A stretch of DNA of 25,864 nt from Oscillospiraceae bacterium (GCA_024690695.1 JAILOS010000094.1:1-25864), one strand, 5' to 3'; positions 6,092 to 13,468 are shown, counted from the stretch's first letter. Made by a program: numbers and translations. The notes: generated by a model from the letters alone, not told the origin.

Positions 6092-7285
6092 ATGCTCCAG
6101 GGAAAAACCGTTCTTCTCGGCGTTACCGGCGGCATCGCCTGCTACAAGGCGGCGGCGCTGGCGTCCGCGCTCGTCAGGCAGCACGCCGCGGTGCAGGTCA
6201 TTATGACGAAAAACGCCGCCGAGTTCATCGCGCCGCTGACCTTCGAGGCGCTGACCGGGCGGCGCGTGCTGACCGACGTCTTTGACCGGAACAACGCCAG
6301 CCCCGTCGCGCATATCGCCGCCGCCGACGAGGCCGACCTCCTGCTGATCGCCCCGGCCACGGCCGACGTGATCGCCAAGCTCGCCCACGGGCTGGCCGAC
6401 GATATGCTGACGACGACGGCGCTGGCCTGCGACTGCCCGAAGGCGATCGCTCCGGCGATGAACACGAAAATGTACGAAAACCCGGTCACGCAGGACAATC
6501 TCGCCCTGCTGCGGCGTTACGGCTGGGAGGTCGCGGAGCCGGCGAGCGGGCGGCTCGCCTGCGGCGCGGAGGGCAAGGGCAAGCTCCCGGAGCCGGAGAC
6601 GCTGCTGGAGCTCTGCCTGCACGCGATCGCCCGCGAGAAGGACCTCGCCGGCAAGAGAGTGCTGGTCACCGCCGGGCCGACGCGCGAGCCGCTCGACCCC
6701 GTGCGCTTCCTCAGCAACCGCTCCACCGGCCGCATGGGCTACGCCGTGGCCCGCGCGGCGGCCCGCCGCGGCGCGGAGGTGACGCTGGTCACCGGGCCGA
6801 CGGCGCTGCTGCGCCCGGGCTATATGGAGGTCGTGGAGGTCGAGACCGCGCAGGAGATGTTCGAGGCGGTCACCGCGCGCGCCCCGGAGGCGGATATCGT
6901 CGTCAAGGCCGCGGCCGTGGCGGATTACCGCCCGGCCTGCGTCGCGGCGGACAAGATCAAGAAAACGGACGGCGAGCTCTCGCTGCCGCTGGAGCGCACG
7001 AGGGACATCCTCGGCACGCTCGGCGCGCAGCGGCGGCCGGGGCAGTTTTTGTGCGGTTTTTCGATGGAGACTGCGGAGCTGCTGAAAAACAGCCGGCAGA
7101 AGCTGGAAAAGAAGGGCCTCGACATGATCGCCGCGAACAACGTCAAAGTCGCCGGCGCGGGCTTCGCCGTGGACACGAACGTGCTCACGCTGATCACGCC
7201 CGAGGGCGAGAAGGAGCTGCCGCTGATGAGCAAGGACGCCGCGGCGGACGCGCTGCTCGACGAGATCGCCGCGCGGATAAAGTGA
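6092..7285 (+). CDS. coaBC: Bifunctional phosphopantothenoylcysteine decarboxylase/phosphopantothenate-cysteine ligase
   Basis: This 397-residue cytoplasmic enzyme performs the second and third steps of CoA synthesis: CTP-dependent joining of cysteine to 4'-phosphopantothenate, then FMN-dependent decarboxylation. The N-terminal CoaC flavoprotein domain (about 1-180) shows GVTGGIACYKAA, the active-site histidine in VAHIAAADEADLL, the PAMNTKMYENP motif and the substrate-binding cysteine in GRLACGAEGKGKL. The CoaB domain follows from about 188 with KRVLVTAGPTREPLD, NRSTGRMGYA and the AAVADYRP...DKIKK motif with its conserved lysine. The start has GGGGAGGG 7 bases upstream. It is divergent from panT-coaX, so pantothenate uptake, its kinase and these steps sit together. 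Confidence 0.97.
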   Translation: MLQGKTVLLGVTGGIACYKAAALASALVRQHAAVQVIMTKNAAEFIAPLTFEALTGRRVLTDVFDRNNASPVAHIAAADEADLLLIAPATADVIAKLAHGLADDMLTTTALACDCPKAIAPAMNTKMYENPVTQDNLALLRRYGWEVAEPASGRLACGAEGKGKLPEPETLLELCLHAIAREKDLAGKRVLVTAGPTREPLDPVRFLSNRSTGRMGYAVARAAARRGAEVTLVTGPTALLRPGYMEVVEVETAQEMFEAVTARAPEADIVVKAAAVADYRPACVAADKIKKTDGELSLPLERTRDILGTLGAQRRPGQFLCGFSMETAELLKNSRQKLEKKGLDMIAANNVKVAGAGFAVDTNVLTLITPEGEKELPLMSKDAAADALLDEIAARIK

Positions 7286-7306
7286 CGAAAAAGAAAAAAC
7301 GGGCGC

Positions 7307-7337
7307 AAAAAAGCCGGGGAATTCCCCGGCTTTTTTT
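7307..7337. terminator. Bidirectional terminator between coaBC and LUD gene
   Basis: GCCGGGGAATTCCCCGGC (7313-7330) is a perfect palindrome flanked by AAAAAA and TTTTTTT, serving convergent coaBC and the LUD-domain gene. Confidence 0.92.
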
Positions 7338-7340
7338 GGA

Positions 7341-7970
7341 TCAGAAGCCCAGACTGTCGTTGACGAGGATCACGTGGATGCGTCCCGCGTGGCGGGAGAA
7401 GCGCGTGATCAAAAACTGGCAGCAGATCGTGTCCGGCGACTTGCAGTCGAGGCAGGAGCCGGTCTTGGCGCAGGGGGTCGAGAGCCCGAAGCGCTGGGCG
7501 TTGGCCGTGGCGGCGACGCTGCGGGCGCGCTTGAGCGCGGCGTCCACGTCGGGGCAGACCTTGTTCATGCCGACGATCAGCACCAGCTTCCTCGGCCCGA
7601 AGGCGATCGCGGAGACGCGGTTGGCGTTGCCGTCGATGTTGACGAGCACGCCGTCCTCGGTGATCGCGTTGGCGCTGGCAAGAAACACGTCGCAGTCGTA
7701 GGCCTGCAGCATCGCGGCGCGGCGGTCAGGCGCCGTCTCGCGGTCGATGTAGTTGTAAGGGCCCTGCTTGAGCGCGTCCACCAGGCCGATCTCCTGCGCG
7801 CTGACGCAGCCGCCCATCGTGGCGCTGCTGCCCTCCGGGATCAGCGAGAGCGCGAGCTTCAGCGCCTCCTCCCGGTCGGCCGCGTAATAGCCGCTCATGT
7901 TGCGGCTTTCGAGGCCCTTGATGACCTTCCGCGCCAGCAGCTCGTTTCTTTTCTGTACGTTGATATTCAT
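7341..7970 (-). CDS. LUD-domain protein (DUF162, LutC-related)
   Basis: This 209-residue protein belongs to the LUD family, related to the LutB/LutC lactate-utilisation proteins. It shows the family's YYAADREEALKLALSLIPEGSSATMGGCVSA-type N-terminal region, VFLASANAITEDGVLVNIDGNANRVSA in the middle, and GPRKLVLIVGMNKV. The C-terminal PCAKTGSCLDC...ICCQF segment is Cys-rich (five cysteines within about 20 residues), as in stand-alone clostridial LUD proteins. No lutA or iron-sulfur lutB gene lies beside it, so a role in lactate oxidation is not supported by context. GGGAGGC sits 6 bases upstream of the ATG. It is divergent from the PEP-synthase-like gene. Confidence 0.9.
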   Translation of the reverse strand: MNINVQKRNELLARKVIKGLESRNMSGYYAADREEALKLALSLIPEGSSATMGGCVSAQEIGLVDALKQGPYNYIDRETAPDRRAAMLQAYDCDVFLASANAITEDGVLVNIDGNANRVSAIAFGPRKLVLIVGMNKVCPDVDAALKRARSVAATANAQRFGLSTPCAKTGSCLDCKSPDTICCQFLITRFSRHAGRIHVILVNDSLGF

Positions 7971-8002
7971 GAAAACGCCTCCCGTTTTTTGTTTTTTTAT
8001 TT

Positions 8003-8031
8003 AGTATAACACGTCCGCAGACGTCTGGCAA
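8003..8031 (-). promoter_or_regulatory. Promoter of LUD-domain gene
   Basis: Minus-strand TTGCCA (8031-8026), 17-base spacer, TATACT (8008-8003). The spacer contains a perfect 10-bp palindrome, CAGACGTCTG (8018-8027), which overlaps the -35 box and could be an operator. Confidence 0.72.
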
Positions 8032-8055
8032 TGCATAAAACGAGCGATTCAAGGC

Positions 8056-8084
8056 TTTACAAGCGGGCGAAAAACACATATAAT
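8056..8084 (+). promoter_or_regulatory. Promoter of the PEP-synthase-like gene
   Basis: TTTACA (8056-8061), 17-base spacer, consensus TATAAT (8079-8084). Back to back with the LUD promoter. Confidence 0.8.
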
Positions 8085-8120
8085 AAATTATTATTGTTTC
8101 TCTCTGCAGGAGGTACGCTT

Positions 8121-10691
8121 ATGAACGAAACCGTTCGCATCAGCACCGGCATCGACGGGCTGGACCGCTCGCTGGACTATCTGCGCCCCGGCGACACCGT
8201 CACCTGGCAGATCGAGAGCATCGGGGACTACGCCTTCGTAGCCACCAAATTCGTCACCCGCGTGGCCCTGAGCGGCAAGCGCATCGTCTATCTGCGCTTC
8301 GGCAGCCACGAGGAGATCGTCTGCGCGGAGGCGCTGGCCGCGCGCGGAGCCAACATCAAAAAATACGAGCTCGACCCCAGCGTCGGCTTCGAGACCTTCG
8401 CCGTGCAGGTGCACCGCATCATCAGCAGCGAGCCGGCGGACGCCTTCTTCCTCTTCGACTGCCTCTCCGAGCTGCAGAAATACTGGTTTTCCGACCTGAT
8501 GGTGTGCAACTTCTTCTGCCTCACCGCGGCCTTCGCGCAGGAGCGCGGCACGCTGTGCTACCTGGCGCTGAAGTACGAGCGGCACATCTACGAGACGATC
8601 TCGCGCATCCGCAAGGCCACGAACGTGCTGCTGAACATCCGCACGCTGGACGGCAGCACCTATATCCACCCGGTCAAGGCCTCCGACCGCCGCACCGACA
8701 CGATGTATTTCCCGCTGATGGTGCGCGGCAGCGCCTGCCGCCTCATCACCTCCAGCTCCGACACCTACTCCATTTTCGATATCTTCACCCAGACCGGCGA
8801 GCGCCGCGACTGCTGGGACAGCATGTTCGACTCGGTGGAGGAGGGCCACGAGGAGCCGACCGACCCGGACGGCGTGGCGCTGAAGGACAATATCATCCGC
8901 TGCCTGCTGGGCAACGAGCCGCAGCGTCTGGAGCTCTGCCGCCGCTATTTCTCCGTGCGCGACCTGATGGAGATCAAAAAGCGCGAGATCGGCACCGGCT
9001 GCATCGGCGGCAAGGCCGTCGGCATGCTGCTGGCGCGCAATATCCTCCGCGACGAGGAGCCGGAGCTGTACGCGCGCCGCATCGAGCCGCACGACTCCTA
9101 TTTCATCGGCGCGGACGTGTTCTACACCTACGCGGTGCAGAACAACACCTGGGAACTGCGCACGAAGCTGGTCGAGCCGGAGGACTACATCCGCTTCGCT
9201 CCGGAGCTGAAGGAGCGGCTGATGAACGGCAGCTTCATGCCCGGCATCCGCGAGCAGTTCCTCTCGATGCTGGAGTACTTCGGCCAGTCGCCGATCATCG
9301 TGCGCTCGAGCTCGCTGCTCGAGGACGGCATCGGCAACGCCTTCGCCGGCAAGTACGAGAGCGTGTTCTGCCCGAACCAGGGCTCGCTGGAGGAGCGCTA
9401 CCGGGTCTTTGAGGACGCGGTGCGCCAGGTTTACGCCAGCACCGTCAGCCCCGAGGCGATCCGCTACCGCGCCGACCGTCAGCTCCTCGACAAGGACGAG
9501 CAGATGGCCCTGCTGGTGATGCGCGTCAGCGGCGACTGCCACGGCGATTACTACTATCCGCACATCGCCGGCGTCGGCCACTCCCGCAACCTCTACGTCA
9601 ACGGCACCGACGCCGCCGAGAACAACAAGGGCATGCTGCGCCTCGTCTTCGGCATGGGCACCCGCGCCGTGGACCGCGAGGCCGACGACTACGCCCGCTT
9701 CGTCCGGCTCGACGCGCCGGCCGCGCCGCCGATGGTGGCCCACGGCGACGAATACCGCTTCTCGCAGCACAACGTGGACCTCATCAACCTGCGCACGAAC
9801 CGCTTCGAGACCGTCCCGGCGGAGCGGCTGTCCAAGCGCGATCTGCACACCGACGCTTCGCTCTTCATGGAGCCGGATTCCTACACCGCCGCCTACTTCC
9901 GCGAGCTCGGCATCAACGACGCGCCGCCGGATATCCTCAGCTTCTCGAAGCTCCTGCGCCGCACGGACTTCGCCGAGGTGATGCGCCGCATCATGGCCAC
10001 CGTCGCGGAGAAATACCGCTATCCGGTGGACGTGGAATACGCCTGCAACTTCGATGAAAAGGGCGAATACCGCGTCAACCTCCTGCAGTGCCGCACGATC
10101 CAGACCAGCGGCCTCGGCCAGGCGGGCGTGATGCCGAAGGTGCGGGAATTCCTGTTCCGCATCCACGGCAACTTCATGGGCGGCAACGCGGCTCTGCCGG
10201 TGCGCTACGTCGTCTTCGTCAAGGTCGAGCCCTATCTCAACCTCAGCGAGCAGCAGAAGCACGCCGCCGCGCGCCGCGTGGGCGCGATCAACGCGCTGCT
10301 GAAGGATCGCGGGGCGATCCTGCTCGGCCCGGGCCGCTGGGGCACGACGACGCCGAGCCTCGGCGTGCCGGTGAGCTTTGCGGAGATCAACCGCTTCCTG
10401 TGCATCTGCGAGCTGGCCTACAAGTCCCACGGCCTGCGCCCGGAGCTGAGCTACGGCAGCCATTTCTTCCAGGATCTCGTCGAGGCCGGCATCCATTACG
10501 CCGCGATCTATCCGGGCGAGCACGGCTGCCTGTTCGACGAGGCGGCCTTCGACCGCTTCCCGGACTGCGCCGCGGAGCTGACCGGCGACGACTCGCTCAA
10601 GGACGTCGTCAAGGTCTATGATCTCGGCGAAAACGGCGGCATCCTCTATTCCGAGCTCAACAGCCAGGACTGCTTCCTGGGCCTGCTGTGA
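8121..10691 (+). CDS. PEP-synthase/pyruvate phosphate dikinase-type ATP-binding protein with degenerate KaiC/RAD55-like N-terminus
   Basis: This 856-residue protein has three parts. Residues 1 to about 225 look like a RecA/KaiC (RAD55-type) domain opening STGIDGLDRSLDYLRPGD, but the Walker A GxxGxGKT is replaced by ESIGDYAF, so ATP binding there is doubtful. Residues about 285-660 carry the pyruvate phosphate dikinase ATP-grasp signatures: GTGCIGGKAVGM near 291-302, PIIVRSSSLLEDG near 391, GNAFAGKYESVF, and LLQCRTIQ near 653-660. The C-terminal region has GPGRWGTTTPSLG near 735 and ELSYGSHFFQDLVEAG near 774. The phospho-histidine swivel domain and the PEP-binding barrel of true PEP synthases are missing, so standard PEP synthesis is unlikely. 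CAGGAGGT is 6 bases before the ATG. Substrate unknown. Confidence 0.88.
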   Translation: MNETVRISTGIDGLDRSLDYLRPGDTVTWQIESIGDYAFVATKFVTRVALSGKRIVYLRFGSHEEIVCAEALAARGANIKKYELDPSVGFETFAVQVHRIISSEPADAFFLFDCLSELQKYWFSDLMVCNFFCLTAAFAQERGTLCYLALKYERHIYETISRIRKATNVLLNIRTLDGSTYIHPVKASDRRTDTMYFPLMVRGSACRLITSSSDTYSIFDIFTQTGERRDCWDSMFDSVEEGHEEPTDPDGVALKDNIIRCLLGNEPQRLELCRRYFSVRDLMEIKKREIGTGCIGGKAVGMLLARNILRDEEPELYARRIEPHDSYFIGADVFYTYAVQNNTWELRTKLVEPEDYIRFAPELKERLMNGSFMPGIREQFLSMLEYFGQSPIIVRSSSLLEDGIGNAFAGKYESVFCPNQGSLEERYRVFEDAVRQVYASTVSPEAIRYRADRQLLDKDEQMALLVMRVSGDCHGDYYYPHIAGVGHSRNLYVNGTDAAENNKGMLRLVFGMGTRAVDREADDYARFVRLDAPAAPPMVAHGDEYRFSQHNVDLINLRTNRFETVPAERLSKRDLHTDASLFMEPDSYTAAYFRELGINDAPPDILSFSKLLRRTDFAEVMRRIMATVAEKYRYPVDVEYACNFDEKGEYRVNLLQCRTIQTSGLGQAGVMPKVREFLFRIHGNFMGGNAALPVRYVVFVKVEPYLNLSEQQKHAAARRVGAINALLKDRGAILLGPGRWGTTTPSLGVPVSFAEINRFLCICELAYKSHGLRPELSYGSHFFQDLVEAGIHYAAIYPGEHGCLFDEAAFDRFPDCAAELTGDDSLKDVVKVYDLGENGGILYSELNSQDCFLGLL

Positions 10692-10717
10692 GCGGTTTGC
10701 CTCTTTGACAGGTTTAT

Positions 10718-10750
10718 GACGCCGGCCCCTGCTCCGCGGGGGCCGGCGTC
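10718..10750 (+). terminator. Terminator-like hairpin after the PEP-synthase-like gene
   Basis: GACGCCGGCCCC (10718-10729) pairs with GGGGCCGGCGTC (10739-10750), a 12-bp stem 26 bases after the stop codon, followed by only CTTT. Confidence 0.65.
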
Positions 10751-10944
10751 CTTTGCCGAGCTCTCCGGGGGAGCCGTCGCGAGGCTTAAAAGCGCCCCGG
10801 CAGGCTCAATTATTTGTCAAGATTGTATAAAAACGCGGTCCGGGCCGGGCGCTTTCCCGCTCCCGACGCCCGGATATCCTCGCCGTTTCCCCGTTTTTCC
10901 CCGGCCCGGCTTGTGCAGTTTGACGGGGAAAAAGCCGCCCGGAT

Positions 10945-10973
10945 TTGACAAATTCCCCGCGCGGTGGTATAAC
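10945..10973 (+). promoter_or_regulatory. Promoter of the amylase gene
   Basis: Consensus TTGACA (10945-10950), 17-base spacer, TATAAC (10968-10973). The transcript would start near 10980, so any protein start upstream of that can be ruled out. Confidence 0.82.
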
Positions 10974-11025
10974 GCCTCCCAACATCAGGGTGAGAGGAGG
11001 TTTTCCTATCAGCGACAACGAAACC

Positions 11026-12480
11026 ATGATGCAGTACTTTGAATGGTACCTGCCGAACGACGGCTTCTGGTGGAAGCGCTGCGCCGCGAAAGCGGAACGG
11101 CTGGCCGCCCTCGGCATCAGTGAAGTATGGCTGCCGCCGGCCTATAAAGGCGCCTCTCAGGAGGACGTGGGCTACGGCGTTTATGATCTGTACGATCTCG
11201 GAGAGTTCGACCAGAAGGGAACGATCCGAACCAAATACGGCACGAAGGAGGAATACGTCGCGGCGATCCGGGCCTTCCACGAGGCGGGCATCCGGGTGTT
11301 CGGCGACATCGTGCTCAATCACCGCATGGGCGGCGACGAGCTGGAGGAGGTCAGCGCCGTCGGCGACAGTCCGGAGGACCGCCTGACGCAGCTCGACGGG
11401 GCGCACAAGGTGCGCGTTTGGTCGAAGTTCACCTTCCCCGGCCGCCGCGGAAAATACAGCGCGTTTACCTGGAACCATCGGCACTTTACCGGCACGGACT
11501 GGGACGAGGACAGCCGGAGCGCCGACCGCATCTACCGCTTTGCCGGGAAGCACTGGGCCCGGGAGACGGACCCGGAGAAGGGCAACTTCGACTATCTGAT
11601 GGGCATGAACGTCGATATGTCGAACCCCGCCGTCCGGCGCGAGACGGAGAAATGGCTGCGCTGGTATCTCAGGGAAACCGGCGTGGACGGGCTGCGGCTT
11701 GACGCGGTCAAGCATATCAGCTTCCCCTTTTACAGGGAGCTGCTCAAGCGCGTGCGCGAGGAGGGCTATCCGAGCCTCCCCGCGGTCGGAGAATACTGGA
11801 GCGGAGATCCGGGGCGGCTGCTGCACTATCTCGACGCGGTGGACAACGAGATGTCTCTGTTTGACGTGGCGCTGCACTACAATTTCTTCCACGCCTCCGA
11901 GCAGGGGAGCGGCTTCGACCTGAGCCGCATCTTTGAAAACACGCTGGTGGCCGAGCGGCCCGAAAACGCGGTCACTTTTGTCGACAACCACGACACCCAG
12001 TCCGGCCAGAGTCTCGAATCCTTCGTTTCCGACCGGTTCAAGCCCCTCGCCTACGCGCTCGTGCTGCTGCGGCGGGACGGCTTGCCCTGCGTGTTCTATT
12101 CCGACTATTACGGCAACCCCGCGAGAAACCGCCCGCTCGTCCCGGATCTCGGGAAAATGATCAAGCTCCGCCGGTTCTATGCTTACGGCGAACAGACGGA
12201 CTATTTTGACGATCCGCACTGCGTCGGCTGGACGCGCGGCGGCGACGGCGAGCATCCCGGTTCCGGGCTTGCGGTTTTGATGTCGAACGCGGAGGGCGGC
12301 GCGAAGCGGATGCGGATCGGCGAGCGCTTCGCGGGCGCGCGCTTTTACGATGCGCTGGGCAAGTGCCCGGAGCCCGTGACGGTCGGCGAGGACGGCTGGG
12401 CCGCGTTCCGCACGGACGGCGGCAGCGTTTCGATCTGGGTCCGCGCGGAAGCCTTTGAAGACCTGGTGGTAAACGAGTAG
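11026..12480 (+). CDS. GH13 alpha-amylase (subfamily 5 type), cytoplasmic
   Basis: This glycoside hydrolase cleaves alpha-1,4 glucans and lacks a signal peptide, so it likely acts on glycogen or imported maltodextrins. Numbered from ATG 11026 (484 residues), the four GH13 regions are DIVLNHR near 94-100, GLRLDAVKH with nucleophile D226, GEYW with acid/base E256, and FVDNHDTQ with D323. The N-terminus MMQYFEWYLPNDG matches liquefying-type amylases. The start is odd: AGGAGG (10995-11000) is 7 bases before an ATC at 11008, whereas the first ATG (11026) is 25 bases away. Relatives usually have a few residues before MMQYFEW, so translation may start at the ATC (IleSDNET...) or this is a mutated start. 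Transcribed from its own promoter. Confidence 0.93.
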   Translation: MMQYFEWYLPNDGFWWKRCAAKAERLAALGISEVWLPPAYKGASQEDVGYGVYDLYDLGEFDQKGTIRTKYGTKEEYVAAIRAFHEAGIRVFGDIVLNHRMGGDELEEVSAVGDSPEDRLTQLDGAHKVRVWSKFTFPGRRGKYSAFTWNHRHFTGTDWDEDSRSADRIYRFAGKHWARETDPEKGNFDYLMGMNVDMSNPAVRRETEKWLRWYLRETGVDGLRLDAVKHISFPFYRELLKRVREEGYPSLPAVGEYWSGDPGRLLHYLDAVDNEMSLFDVALHYNFFHASEQGSGFDLSRIFENTLVAERPENAVTFVDNHDTQSGQSLESFVSDRFKPLAYALVLLRRDGLPCVFYSDYYGNPARNRPLVPDLGKMIKLRRFYAYGEQTDYFDDPHCVGWTRGGDGEHPGSGLAVLMSNAEGGAKRMRIGERFAGARFYDALGKCPEPVTVGEDGWAAFRTDGGSVSIWVRAEAFEDLVVNE

Positions 12481-12507
12481 CAAAGCAGTTCGGCCCGTTG
12501 AAACGAA

Positions 12508-12536
12508 CCGGCAGGGAGCCCGTCGCCCCCTGCCGG
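12508..12536 (+). terminator. Hairpin after amylase gene
   Basis: CCGGCAGGG (12508-12516) pairs with CCCTGCCGG (12528-12536), 28 bases after the stop. No good T run follows, so termination strength is uncertain. Confidence 0.5.
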
Positions 12537-12539
12537 CTA

Positions 12540-12689
12540 TCAATCATCTTCATCATCACGGCGGGTTAGCTTATAAACCAGGTCCTGATGCGTCAATTCA
12601 TCAAGTACGGCAGCCCGGCTGAGATCCTCGCCGGCAGATGCGCGAGAAAGAAACGAAGGCCCTCCATGCGCTGCCTTGGAGGGCCTTCG
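12540..12689 (-). pseudogene. Possible C-terminal remnant of an unidentified gene
   Basis: A 49-codon frame with no start codon ends in the protein-like sequence VLDELTHQDLVYKLTRRDD followed by EDD and a stop. Its last part is less GC-rich than its surroundings. It lies downstream of the tRNA-Lys terminator, a common site for leftovers of integrated elements. The protein family was not recognised, and a chance open frame cannot be excluded. Confidence 0.25.
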
Positions 12690-12691
12690 TT
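12652..12691. repeat. 15-bp inverted repeat
   Basis: AACGAAGGCCCTCCA (12652-12666) and its perfect complement at 12677-12691 form a strong hairpin with a 10-nt loop. There is no T tail, so it is not an obvious terminator; it may be an element end or a fold-back remnant. Confidence 0.6.
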
Positions 12692-12778
12692 ATGTCCGAT
12701 TTCGGGCCTCATAGGGTGCTGAAAAAGGTGCCGAAAATCTGTCGTGGTTTGGCAACCCTTGACGCGATCTGACAAAGC

Positions 12779-12815
12779 AAAACCCGAGGAAAACAGCTGT
12801 TTTCCTCGGGTTTTT
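12779..12815 (-). terminator. Terminator of the tRNA cluster
   Basis: Perfect palindrome AAACCCGAGGAAAAC...complement, centred at 12795/12796, starting just 3' of tRNA-Lys on the minus strand. A run of T follows on the plus strand; on the minus strand the stem itself ends in TTTT. Confidence 0.8.
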
Positions 12816-12817
12816 GT

Positions 12818-12893
12818 TGGTGCTCCAGCGGGGACTCGAACCCCGGACACCCTGCTTAAAAGGCAGGTGCTCTACCTCCTGAGCTACTGGGGC
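12818..12893 (-). tRNA. tRNA-Lys (TTT)
   Basis: A 76-nt cloverleaf with encoded CCA. The anticodon stem CCTGC/GCAGG encloses CTTTTAA, anticodon TTT. The T arm CGGGG-TTCGAGT-CCCCG is canonical. The acceptor GCCCCAG/CTGGAGC has one mismatched pair. Last gene of the cluster in transcription order. Confidence 0.97.
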
Positions 12894-12913
12894 CTGTTCT
12901 TGTCGTGTCTCTC

Positions 12914-12948
12914 CCAAATCGGAGCCCAGCGGAGCGGGTCCGATTTGG
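12914..12948 (-). repeat. Inter-tRNA hairpin, copy 1
   Basis: CCAAATCGGA (12914-12923) pairs with TCCGATTTGG (12939-12948) around an inner CCC/GGG and GC/GC stem. A second copy at 13261-13295 preserves the pairing with a G-C to A-T exchange. It lies in a 144-base spacer between tRNA-Lys and tRNA-Gln and has no T tail. Confidence 0.75.
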
Positions 12949-13037
12949 AAAAGAAAGAAGGACGCAGCGGAGATGCAGCTTTCGCGGCTCTTACGCAAAC
13001 CGCGGAAGCGGAATAGAGCTGCGTTCTTCTGACGTCG

Positions 13038-13111
13038 TGGCTGGGATGGCGGGACTCGAACCCACTATATCGGAGTCAAAGTCCGGTGTGTTACCATTAC
13101 ACTACATCCCA
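13038..13111 (-). tRNA. tRNA-Gln (TTG)
   Basis: A 74-nt cloverleaf with encoded GCCA end. Acceptor TGGGATG/CATCCCA, anticodon loop CTTTGAC between CCGGA and TCCGA, anticodon TTG. The D-arm GTGTAATGGTAAC is typical of glutamine tRNA. Confidence 0.97.
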
Positions 13112-13120
13112 TCATTTTGC

Positions 13121-13151
13121 CAGAAAAGGCCGGCGCGGCCGGCCTTTTCTG
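13121..13151 (-). terminator. Strong hairpin between tRNA-His and tRNA-Gln
   Basis: A 14-bp perfect stem with a 3-nt loop: CAGAAAAGGCCGGC (13121-13134) and its complement (13138-13151). On the minus strand the GC core is followed by CCTTTTCTG, so it could terminate or attenuate transcription inside the cluster. Confidence 0.5.
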
Positions 13152-13154
13152 AAG

Positions 13155-13231
13155 TGGGGTGGGATATGGGGCTCGAACCCACGACACCCGGAACCACAAT
13201 CCGGTGCTCTACCAACTGAGCTAATCCCACC
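13155..13231 (-). tRNA. tRNA-His (GTG)
   Basis: A 77-nt cloverleaf including the extra 5' G (-1) opposite C73 that marks histidine tRNA, and encoded CCA. Acceptor GTGGGAT/ATCCCAC, anticodon loop TTGTGGT, anticodon GTG. Confidence 0.97.
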
Positions 13232-13260
13232 AGATATGAAATTTTCCGTTTCCCCACGTT

Positions 13261-13295
13261 CCAAATCGAAGCCCAGCAAAGCGGGTTCGATTTGG
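13261..13295 (-). repeat. Inter-tRNA hairpin, copy 2
   Basis: CCAAATCGAA (13261-13270) pairs with TTCGATTTGG (13286-13295), with loop AAA instead of GGA in copy 1. It lies in the 139-base spacer between tRNA-His and tRNA-Arg. Downstream bases (GAAGGACG, GCAGCGGAG) are also shared with copy 1. Confidence 0.75.
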
Positions 13296-13370
13296 AGAAG
13301 GACGAGCAGCGGAGCGAGCGAGCTTTCGAGCCTGCGAGGAAGCGAGACGATGCGCAGCTTGCGAGGACGT

Positions 13371-13447
13371 TGGCACGCCAAGAGGGATTCGAACCCCCGA
13401 CCTACTGCTTAGAAGGCAGTTGCTCTATCCTGCTGAGCTATTGGCGC
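13371..13447 (-). tRNA. tRNA-Arg (TCT)
   Basis: A 77-nt cloverleaf with encoded GCCA end. Acceptor GCGCCAA pairs with TTGGCGT; the anticodon stem ACTGC/GCAGT encloses CTTCTAA, anticodon TCT, reading AGA/AGG. Confidence 0.97.
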
Positions 13448-13468
13448 AGATGGAGCCGGCCCTCTCGT

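Noticed and set aside
7341..7970. Lactate utilisation operon (lutABC)
   Set aside because: Only one LUD-domain gene is present; no LutA or iron-sulfur LutB partner lies nearby.
8091..10523. 810-codon open frame opposite the PEP-synthase-like gene
   Set aside because: Antisense frame rich in Ala, Val, His, Arg and Glu, as expected from the complement of a GC-rich gene; the plus strand has clear motifs, promoter and ribosome-binding site.
10945..11025. Amylase start at the TTG in position 10945
   Set aside because: That TTG is part of the -35 box of the promoter and would not be transcribed.
10810..12543. 577-codon open frame opposite the amylase
   Set aside because: Shadow of the GH13 gene, which has all four catalytic regions on the plus strand.
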